Assembly (NCBI RefSeq): GCF_009728995.1
Contig: NZ_VTZW01000003.1
Location: 96,319-160,318, forward strand
Length of the DNA stretch: 64,000 bases
From: Streptomonospora sp. PA3
GTDB taxonomy: Bacteria; Actinomycetota; Actinomycetes; Streptosporangiales; Streptosporangiaceae
Reading direction: 5' to 3'
Below, piece by piece: positions 48,504 to 56,517 of the stretch (its first letter is position 1; the number at the start of each line of letters is the position of its first letter). The notes under the pieces are model-generated. The model saw only the letters and a program-made list of their open reading frames with translations. It had not been told where the DNA came from and ran no database searches. Made by a program: the position numbers and the translations under genes.

Positions 48504-51500
48504 GTGGACCTGCCCACGTACACCAATATCTGGCGCATCGAGAAAAAGCTCTACAAGCTGTATGACTTCCGGCTGCCCCAGCCGGTCTCGGTCGTCTACA
48601 TCGGTGTCCTCGTGGGCGTGGGCTTCGTCTGGGTCGTGCTGCTGCAGCTGATCGGCGTGCCCGTCGAGATACCGCTGCACGTCGTCTACATCGTGCCGCC
48701 CTTCGTCATCGCCTTCCTGGCCACCCGGCCGGTCGTCGAGGGCAAGCGGCTCACCGAGCTGGTCTCCTCCCAGGCCCGGTTCCTCGCCGAACCGCGCGTC
48801 TACACCCGGCTGCGCCCCGATCATGAGCCCGGCACGGTCGAGGTCACGGTGCGCGTCTGGCACCGGCACCCCGAGGCCGGCCCGCTGCCCGAGGTAGCCG
48901 CGGCCGCGGACATGCGCGAGCGCTCCCGCGTGCGCGGTCCGCGACGCGCCAAGGCGCCGCAGAGCCGCCCGGCGGCGGCACCGGTCAGAACGGCCGACCA
49001 GGCGCCCCCGCTCGCCGAGGCGCTGCCGCATGCGCCCGAGCGGGCCGGCAACGCGTCGGTCGGCGAGCAGGAGCGTGCCCCGCGACCGCTGTGGGACGGC
49101 GAAGCCGCGGTGCGGTCGGACGCGCCCCCGGTCGAGGAAGCCCCGGAGCGGTTCGCCGAGCCCGCTCCCGCCCTCTGGCGGGAACCGAGCGAGCCCGAGC
49201 ACGGCGATTCGCCGGACCGTCCGGCGGCCGGACCCGAGGCCGAACCCGAGGCGGAGCCCGCGGCGGCGGCCGCCCCGGATCCCGCCGCACGCGCCGACGC
49301 CCCGGTCCGGCGCGATGCCGAGCACGGACCCGCCGCCGAGCCGGCGGCCGAGGGCCGGACCGCCGCAACCCCGGCGTCCGCGGCCGAGTCCGCTCCGCCC
49401 GACCTGCGCCGGGAATGGGAATGGGACTACGGCGCCGACCGAGCGCCGGCCGCGCGCCGGGGCGTGGGCGTGCGGATCCTCAACTACTTCGGATTCGCCC
49501 TCCACAAGGCGCCGGAGCGGTCCGCCCAGCCCGACCGGCACGGCGGCGAGGACGCGCGGCCGGCCCGCACCCGCGGACCGCGTTCCGGGCCGATTCCCGG
49601 CGCCGCCCGCACCCCCGCCCAACTCGCCGAGCACCTGGCCGCCGAGGAGAAGCGGCGTCCGCACGACCGCGACGCCGAGCCGCCCCGACCGGCACCCGAG
49701 CCCCCGGCCGAACCCGCGGCAGAGCCCACGGCCGCCGACCGCGCGGCGGGACGCGCCACTGCCCGCCGGCGCGCCGAGGAGATGATGGCGGCCCGGCTGC
49801 CCGCGGATTCGCCGCCGGCCACCGCGCGGGACGGTGCGGATGCGGCCGGGACCGCCACCGGACGGGCGCGCGCGGGGTCTTCGCGCGACTCCGCCGCATC
49901 CGGCGGTGGTCCGCAGCGCCGCCTGCGCGGTCGTGCTCAGGGCATGCAGGTCGCCCGCAAGCTGGAGCGCGAGCGCTCGGTCGAGGCCACCCCGCAGGAT
50001 CCGGCCGAAACCGCCGCGCCCGCCGCCCGGGCCGAAGCGGAGCGGGGGGCCGGTTCCGAACGCGCCCGCGAGCGGGTGCGCGCGCCCAAGCCCCAGGAGT
50101 CCGCACCGGCAGCGGGCGCCCCGGCCCACCGCCCGTCCCTGCGGGAGCGCCGCGCCCAGCGCCGGCCGCACGCCGCGCCGTGGGACCTGCCCGTCCCCCT
50201 GGAGAGCGCCGATTCCCCGAGCCGGGAGGACGCTGCACAAGGTCCGGACCGCCCGGCGCCGGGTCGCGGCGCCTCCCCCGACGGGCCGTGGGCCGCGGAC
50301 GCCGAGCACGGCGACAAGCCGTCCCTGCAGCTGGACCACGGCACCGATGAGCACGAGAGCCTGTCGGAGGTCGTGCGGGTGTTCTCCGCCCCACCCGGAC
50401 AGACGGCGCCGGGCGCCGAGGCCGCCGACCGATCCGAGCACGATCCCGCCGCGCGCGCGAAGGCCGACGAAACCGCCGCCTTCACCGATCCGGAAGACCG
50501 GCCCGGCGCCGGATCCGACTCCGACGGCGAGCGCCGACCGGCAGAAGCCGCTCCGGCCCCTGTCGGTACCGCGCCCTCCGCGGACAAGCCGTCCTTGCAG
50601 CTGGACCACGGCACCGATGAGCACGAGAGCCTGTCGGAGGTCGTGCGGGTGTTCTCCGCCCCGCCCGGCAAGCCCGACGAGCGGCCCGAGCCGCAGGAGT
50701 CGGCTGACGCGCCGACTGACGGAAGCGGCGAAGGCGCCCGTGCCGCCGACCGGGAACCGCGGCCGGGTTCCGAGGACAACGCGGCCGCCGCCGGCCGGTC
50801 CGCCGACGCGCCGGCGCTGTCTGCATCCGGCGACACCGACGCCTCGGTCTCCGGCGGTCCGTCCGGGATGCCCGAGGAACAGCCGGCCGCCCCGCAGGAG
50901 GCCGAGCAGGAGGAAGCCCCGGCCGTCTCCGACGCCGGCTCCGCGGCCGGGGCCGCCGCGGCATCCTCGACCGCCCAGCCGCCCGACCACGCTCGGCGCG
51001 AGGACGCCGGGAGGGCCGCAGAGCAGGCCGACCGCAGCGAGGGCCCTCGCGTCCCCGACGACCGGATGGCCGTCCTGGACCGCCACCTGAACCGCACCGA
51101 CACCCCGCCGCCGCCTCAGCCGCGCTTCGCCGAGGCCGGAAGCGCCACCCCGCGCCGACCGGTCGCGTGGTTCACCGACGCTCCCGGCACCGATCCGTCC
51201 GGCCCCGACGCCGAAGGCCTCGTCCCAGACCCAGGCGAGCACGGCGACGGCTCCGGCCCCGACGCCGCCGTCTCCGCTGCCGAGCCCGCTGGTGACCGCG
51301 GCCCGGCCGAAGCGCGGCACGGCGGCGGCCCGGACCGGCAGGCGGCGCCCGATGCGGCCGAGGACGCGGTTGCCCAGGCTCCCGGCACCGAGGGAGCCGT
51401 GCAGGACGATGGGGACTCGGACGCCGAGTCCGCGCGCGACCGCGGCTCGGCCGAAGCGCGGCACGGCGACGGCCGCGACCGGCGGGGAGAGTCCGGCCCC

Positions 51501-53927
51501 GCCGCACGGCACGGGAACGCCGAGTCGCCCGGAGGCCCGCGCAGCGTGGAACCGGGTCCTGCCGATGCCGCCGGCGTGGCGGCTGGAGCCGGCACAGAAC
51601 CCGCCGCCGAACCCGCGAGTGACCGTGGTGCGCCAGGTGCCCGGGGCGACGACAGCGCCGGGCAGGCAGAGCCCGGTTCCGCCGAGTCCCGGACCGGTCG
51701 GGATGCCGAATCGGCCGAGTCCCGGAGCGGCGGGGAAGCAGCGTCCCCCCATGTCGCCGAGGCGGCTGCGGCTGCCCCTGGAACCGATGGAGTCGGCCCG
51801 GCCGATGCGGACCGCGTCAGCGAGCGCGCCGGTGACTCGGGGGCAGCCGAGTCCCGGAGCGGCGGGGAAGCAGCGTCCCCCCATGTCGCCGAGGCGGCCG
51901 CTACGGCCCCCGAATCCGACGATGCCGGGCAGGCCGATGCGGGCTCGGTCGCCGCGTCCGCGCGCCACCGCGGAGTGGCCGAAGCGTGGCGCGGCGAAAA
52001 CCGCGACCGGCGGGGAGAGTCCGGCCCCGCCGACGGGGCGGCTGCGACTGCCCCCGGTCCCGATGGAGCCGGACAGGCCGACGGGGATCCGGTCGCCGAT
52101 CCCGCGAACGCCCGCAGCGTGGCCGACGCGGCGCCGGGCGGGGCCGCCTCTTCCGTCGTCATGCCCGCCAAACCCCCGCTGGAGCTCGACCACGGCACCG
52201 GCGAACACGAGTCCTTCGGGCAGGTCGACGCCCCGCAGCGCCGTACGACGGCCGCCGACCTGGAGGCGGCCGAAGCGGCGGCCATCCGGGCGCGCCGCGG
52301 CCGGCCGCAGCGCGCGGACACAGACCCGTCTCAGGGCGGCGGCGAACAGCAGAGCCCCGAGCAGCGGACGGCCGCCGCGTCCGGCACCGATCAGCGGGAC
52401 CCGCACAGCAGCGGCGCCCCCCGGCAGCAGGAGCCCGCCGCCTCCGCCGCACCGGACGCCGACCGATCCGATCGGCTCGCCCGCGCGATCCGCGCCAACC
52501 CCGCCGCCGGGTCGCCGGATGCCGGCGCTGAGGCGAGCAGTACGGCCGCGAGCGCCGACGCTCCCGCCTCCGGCACCGGCGCGCCGCACGGAGCCCCAGG
52601 CCCCTCCGGCGCCCCGTCCACCCAGGAGCGTCCCGACCGTCGGGCCGGTACCGCGTCCACCGGCGGGCGGCCCGTCCGCAGCGCACCGCCGGGCCGCATC
52701 GACGACGGCGTCTTCAGCCGCGTCGCGCAGAACGCCCGCCGACTGAGCCACCTGTTCGGCCAGACCCCGCCCGGCATCGCCCCCGAGCCCCCGCCCCGCG
52801 CCGACGGCGCCGACACGCGCGAGGACGCCTCCGCTGAACCGGCGACCGCCGAGACACCAGCGCAGTCCCAGGGCAGCGACACCACCGTCCCCGCCGAGAC
52901 CGACAAGCCCGAACTCCAGCTCGACCACGGCACCGGCGAACAGCAGCGGCTGGGCGCTCCCCCCGCCGGCGCCCCCGCGCCGCGGCCCCGCCCGGCGCAG
53001 CCCGCCCGCACCGGCCACCCCGGCGAGTCCGGCGCCACCCGGGGCTGGCGCCGCCTGGCCCGCGTGGTCACCGGCGGCCAGGCCCCCGCCAAGACCGACC
53101 TGCCCGCCGGCGACATCGAGCGGCTGCGCACGCCGCTGCAGGCGCCGCGCAGCGTCGTCGTGCTCGGCTGCACCGGCGGCGCGGGGCAGACGGTCACCAC
53201 GCTCATGCTCGGCCACACCCTCGCCGCCTACCGCGACGAACGCGTCGTCGCGGTCGACGTCAACCCCGGCGGCGGCGGACTCTCGCGCCGGGTCCGCACC
53301 GAGACGCCCGAATCCCTGACCTCCCTGCTGGCCAACGCCGACGCGGTGCACAGCTACGCGGGCATCCGCCGCTACACCTCCCGCACCGCCACCGGCCTGG
53401 AGGTCGTGGCCGCGCTCGACGACCCCTACGTGCAGACCCTCGACGACCGCGACTACGCAGGCCTGGGCGGGCTGCTGGAGCGGTTCTACGAGATCACCGT
53501 CCTCGACCCCGCGGCGACCGGCGTGGCGCGCGCACTCCCGGCCGCCGACGGCATGGTCCTGGTCGCGCCCGCCAGCGAGGACGCGGCCCGGGCCGTCGCC
53601 ATGACCTTCGAGTGGCTCGACGGCCACGGCTACGCCGCGCTGCGGTCCACGGCCGTCGTGGTGATCAACGGTGTGAGCAAGCGCAGCCTGGCCGACGTCG
53701 ACGCCGCCGAGCAGGTGGCGCGCGGCCGGTGCCGGGCCATCGTGCGGGTTCCGTGGGACGACCACCTCGCGGCCGACAAGGTCGTCGACGTCAACGCGCT
53801 GCGCCCCACCACCCGGCGCGCCCACGGCGCCCTGGGCGGGGTGCTGCTGCACGGGCTCGAAGGAGCGCCGGCGGGGCCGGGCGCACCCGGCGGCGGGCGG
53901 CGCAGGACCTCGGAGTCCCGCCGATGA
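48504..53927 (+). CDS. TcpE-disordered-MinD fusion of secretion locus
   Basis: 1,807 residues from GTG 48504, after AGGAGGC. Residues 1-115 match the TcpE conjugation family (YTNIWRIEKKLYKLYDFRLP and two membrane helices; RFLAEPRVYTRLRPD). Residues about 130-1520 are disordered, rich in A, E, P, R and S, holding four copies of a DKPxLQLDHGTxEHES-type motif (near 604, 694, 1223, 1467). Residues about 1540-1790 are a MinD/ParA-like ATPase: CTGGAGQTVTTLMLGHTLA (the P-loop Lys is Gln1562), VVAVDVNPGGGGL, ITVLDPAATG, VVVINGV. It presumably bridges the membrane complex and an ATPase. Both ends are typical of separate or shorter proteins elsewhere. Confidence 0.88.
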   Translation: MDLPTYTNIWRIEKKLYKLYDFRLPQPVSVVYIGVLVGVGFVWVVLLQLIGVPVEIPLHVVYIVPPFVIAFLATRPVVEGKRLTELVSSQARFLAEPRVYTRLRPDHEPGTVEVTVRVWHRHPEAGPLPEVAAAADMRERSRVRGPRRAKAPQSRPAAAPVRTADQAPPLAEALPHAPERAGNASVGEQERAPRPLWDGEAAVRSDAPPVEEAPERFAEPAPALWREPSEPEHGDSPDRPAAGPEAEPEAEPAAAAAPDPAARADAPVRRDAEHGPAAEPAAEGRTAATPASAAESAPPDLRREWEWDYGADRAPAARRGVGVRILNYFGFALHKAPERSAQPDRHGGEDARPARTRGPRSGPIPGAARTPAQLAEHLAAEEKRRPHDRDAEPPRPAPEPPAEPAAEPTAADRAAGRATARRRAEEMMAARLPADSPPATARDGADAAGTATGRARAGSSRDSAASGGGPQRRLRGRAQGMQVARKLERERSVEATPQDPAETAAPAARAEAERGAGSERARERVRAPKPQESAPAAGAPAHRPSLRERRAQRRPHAAPWDLPVPLESADSPSREDAAQGPDRPAPGRGASPDGPWAADAEHGDKPSLQLDHGTDEHESLSEVVRVFSAPPGQTAPGAEAADRSEHDPAARAKADETAAFTDPEDRPGAGSDSDGERRPAEAAPAPVGTAPSADKPSLQLDHGTDEHESLSEVVRVFSAPPGKPDERPEPQESADAPTDGSGEGARAADREPRPGSEDNAAAAGRSADAPALSASGDTDASVSGGPSGMPEEQPAAPQEAEQEEAPAVSDAGSAAGAAAASSTAQPPDHARREDAGRAAEQADRSEGPRVPDDRMAVLDRHLNRTDTPPPPQPRFAEAGSATPRRPVAWFTDAPGTDPSGPDAEGLVPDPGEHGDGSGPDAAVSAAEPAGDRGPAEARHGGGPDRQAAPDAAEDAVAQAPGTEGAVQDDGDSDAESARDRGSAEARHGDGRDRRGESGPAARHGNAESPGGPRSVEPGPADAAGVAAGAGTEPAAEPASDRGAPGARGDDSAGQAEPGSAESRTGRDAESAESRSGGEAASPHVAEAAAAAPGTDGVGPADADRVSERAGDSGAAESRSGGEAASPHVAEAAATAPESDDAGQADAGSVAASARHRGVAEAWRGENRDRRGESGPADGAAATAPGPDGAGQADGDPVADPANARSVADAAPGGAASSVVMPAKPPLELDHGTGEHESFGQVDAPQRRTTAADLEAAEAAAIRARRGRPQRADTDPSQGGGEQQSPEQRTAAASGTDQRDPHSSGAPRQQEPAASAAPDADRSDRLARAIRANPAAGSPDAGAEASSTAASADAPASGTGAPHGAPGPSGAPSTQERPDRRAGTASTGGRPVRSAPPGRIDDGVFSRVAQNARRLSHLFGQTPPGIAPEPPPRADGADTREDASAEPATAETPAQSQGSDTTVPAETDKPELQLDHGTGEQQRLGAPPAGAPAPRPRPAQPARTGHPGESGATRGWRRLARVVTGGQAPAKTDLPAGDIERLRTPLQAPRSVVVLGCTGGAGQTVTTLMLGHTLAAYRDERVVAVDVNPGGGGLSRRVRTETPESLTSLLANADAVHSYAGIRRYTSRTATGLEVVAALDDPYVQTLDDRDYAGLGGLLERFYEITVLDPAATGVARALPAADGMVLVAPASEDAARAVAMTFEWLDGHGYAALRSTAVVVINGVSKRSLADVDAAEQVARGRCRAIVRVPWDDHLAADKVVDVNALRPTTRRAHGALGGVLLHGLEGAPAGPGAPGGGRRRTSESRR

Positions 53928-54003
53928 GCCGCAGCGGCATGCGGCCCCGGACACGCGGCGATCGCGAGCAGACCACCACGCACACCCTTGGGGAGGCCCC
54001 TCG

Positions 54004-56517
54004 ATGACCGGCACCAGGAGCGGCAGCCGCCTCTCGGTCCGCTACTTCGACGACCGCATCCTGCTCAGCGACGCCGAGGCCTGGGCCTACTTCCGGCTGC
54101 CCACCGTCTCCTACGAGTTCTCCACCCCCGACGAGCGCGAAGCCCTCGCCACCAACATCACCATCGCGCTGGCGGCCATCCGGATGCACGACGCCGAGGT
54201 GCACCTGCGGGTCGCCCACCGCACCTACCCGGCAGCGGACTGGGCCACCCGGCTCGACGCCACCTCCGACTCCGGCCCGGGCTGGTTCGACTATCTGGAC
54301 GAGATGTACCGCCACGTGTGGGCCAAGGACTTCTGGACCAAGGAGGTCTACCTCGGCGTCCGCCTGGGGCAGCGCGGCGGCGTGCGCGGCCAGCTCACGC
54401 AGGGCATGCTCGCCCAGCTCGTCAGCGCCTACCAGCGCACCGAGCAGGTGCTGGGCATCGAGGACGACGCCACCGACGCCAAGGAGATCGCCCGCTGGAC
54501 CGAGCAGGCCGAGCGGCTGGGCCGGGCGCTGGCCGCCAGCTCACTGCACGCCCGCCACGCCACCTCCGACGAGATCGCCTGGCTGGTCCGGCACGCGGTC
54601 ACCGGCACCATCGAGGAGACCCGCCGCTCGGCCGCCGACCGCCGCACCTGGGGCAAGGGCGAGATCGAGCAGCTGGTCGAGGGAGTCATCCACAACGGGC
54701 GGTCCATGCTGCGGCTGGACCAGCCCACCGGCTCGACCTACGTCGCCTACCTCTCGTTCTCCCGGTTCCCCGACCTGATGCCCTTCCCCGACGGCGAGCC
54801 GTGGCTGCACTACGCCGACGCGCTGCCGTTCCCCGTCGAGATCTCGCTGCGGATGAAGCTGATCCCGCCGGCGAAGGCCAGCAAGGACGTGGGCCGCAAG
54901 CTTGCCCACGCCCGCGACATGGACGCCCACATCCGCGAAGCCGGCGTGCCCGCCCCCATCGCCCTCGCCGAGCAGATCGACGCCGCCCGCATGCTGGAGC
55001 ACGGCATCACCAAGGAGCGGCTGCCGTTCGTCTACGGATGGCACCGGCTGATGGTCTCGGCGCCCACCGAGGAGCTGCTGATCCAGCGGGTCGAGGCGGT
55101 CGTCGAGCACTACCGCGACATCGGGATCGACGTCGTCAACTCCACCGGCGACCAGTTCTCGCTGTTCTCGGAGTCGCTGCCGGGCGACCGCATCCGGCTC
55201 AGCGCCTACGCCCAGCGCCAGCCGCTGCGCACGATCGCCGGAGGCATGCCCACGGCCACCATCGACCTGGGGGACCGGCGCGACTCCTCGGGCGCGGGCT
55301 GGACCGGGCCCTACATCGGCGAGACCATCGGGCGCGCCCGGTCGGTGGTGCACTTCGACCCGATGGTGGCGGCGGCGCGCAACCGCCCCACGGCGATCGC
55401 GATCACCGGCGAGCCCGGCGGCGGCAAGACCACCCTGGCGCTGCTGCTGATCCACCAGCTCGCGCTGCGCGGCGTGACCGTCGCGGCCATCGATCCCAAG
55501 GGCGACGCCGAGTCGCTGGTGCGGCTGCTGCAGCGGAGGGGGCGCAAGGCGCGGATCATGTCGATGGCCTCGGCCGAGCCGGGGCTGCTGGACCCCTTCT
55601 CCTTCGGCGACGACCTGTCCACGCAGAAGACCATGGCGACCGAGACGCTGCGGCTGCTGCTGCCGAGAATGAGCGAGGAGCGGGAGTCGGCGATGATCCA
55701 GGCGGTGGCCGCCGTCGCCAACCAGCCGCGACCCAGCCTGGCCAAGGTCGTGGAGTACCTGGAGGACTCCGACGACCCCGCTTCGCGGAATCTGGGGGCG
55801 GTGCTGCGCTCCATGTCGGAGATGCGGCTGGCCGGCCTGTGCTTCGACCCCCAGGGCGAGACCCAGATCGACACCGAGGGCTGGACCACGGTCTTCACGC
55901 TCGGCGGGCTCACCCTGCCCGACTCCGCCATCCAGCGCGACGACTACTCCTACGAGCAGCGGCTCAGCGTCGCCCTGCTGTACCTGGTCAGCCAGTTCGC
56001 CCGGCGGCTGATGAACGGCATCGACCGCCACCTGCCCAAGGCCATCTTCCTGGACGAGGCGTGGGCGGTGACCTCCACCCCCGAAGGCGCCAAGCTCGTC
56101 CCCGAGGTGTCGCGGATGGGGCGCTCCCGCAACACCGCGCTCATCCTGGTCAGCCAGAACGCCGGCGACCTTCTCAACGAGCAGGTGACCAACTGCCTGT
56201 CCAGCGTGTTCGCCTTCCGTTCGAGCGAGCGGTACGAGGTGGAGAGCGTCATGTCCCTGCTGGGGGTCGAGTCCTCCGAGGACCACCAGGCGATGCTGCG
56301 CAACCTCGGCAACGGCGAGTGCATCTTCCGCGACCTCGACGGACGTGCTGGACGGGTCGCCGTGGACCTGGTGTCCGAGGAGTTGCTGGAGTGGCTCGAC
56401 ACCAACCCCACGCGGCATCGGCCGGACGACATCCCCGACGACGACGGCGCAGGCACCGGTGCCCTGGTTGGAACGGGCGGCACCGGCGGTACCAGGAGGA
56501 TGGGGCAGGACCAGTGA
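54004..56517 (+). CDS. VirB4-like secretion ATPase
   Basis: 837 residues from ATG 54004, with GGGAGG 7 bases upstream. The N-terminal half (about 1-420) is the CagE/TrbE-like region; the AAA/HerA-type motor follows: Walker A GEPGGGKTT (residues about 470-478), DPKGDAES, Walker B KAIFLDEAW near 680 and VSRMGRSRNTALILVSQNAGDLL. VirB4-family ATPases power assembly of type IV channels. It overlaps the next gene by 4 bases, implying coupled translation. A separate coupling ATPase (VirD4) was not found. Confidence 0.9.
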   Translation: MTGTRSGSRLSVRYFDDRILLSDAEAWAYFRLPTVSYEFSTPDEREALATNITIALAAIRMHDAEVHLRVAHRTYPAADWATRLDATSDSGPGWFDYLDEMYRHVWAKDFWTKEVYLGVRLGQRGGVRGQLTQGMLAQLVSAYQRTEQVLGIEDDATDAKEIARWTEQAERLGRALAASSLHARHATSDEIAWLVRHAVTGTIEETRRSAADRRTWGKGEIEQLVEGVIHNGRSMLRLDQPTGSTYVAYLSFSRFPDLMPFPDGEPWLHYADALPFPVEISLRMKLIPPAKASKDVGRKLAHARDMDAHIREAGVPAPIALAEQIDAARMLEHGITKERLPFVYGWHRLMVSAPTEELLIQRVEAVVEHYRDIGIDVVNSTGDQFSLFSESLPGDRIRLSAYAQRQPLRTIAGGMPTATIDLGDRRDSSGAGWTGPYIGETIGRARSVVHFDPMVAAARNRPTAIAITGEPGGGKTTLALLLIHQLALRGVTVAAIDPKGDAESLVRLLQRRGRKARIMSMASAEPGLLDPFSFGDDLSTQKTMATETLRLLLPRMSEERESAMIQAVAAVANQPRPSLAKVVEYLEDSDDPASRNLGAVLRSMSEMRLAGLCFDPQGETQIDTEGWTTVFTLGGLTLPDSAIQRDDYSYEQRLSVALLYLVSQFARRLMNGIDRHLPKAIFLDEAWAVTSTPEGAKLVPEVSRMGRSRNTALILVSQNAGDLLNEQVTNCLSSVFAFRSSERYEVESVMSLLGVESSEDHQAMLRNLGNGECIFRDLDGRAGRVAVDLVSEELLEWLDTNPTRHRPDDIPDDDGAGTGALVGTGGTGGTRRMGQDQ

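Noticed and set aside
46965..54014. Very long minus-strand open frame (2,349 codons) across the secretion locus
   Set aside because: It is antisense to TcpC-like, small membrane and TcpE-MinD genes, which have motifs and ribosome sites; long antisense frames are expected at this GC content.
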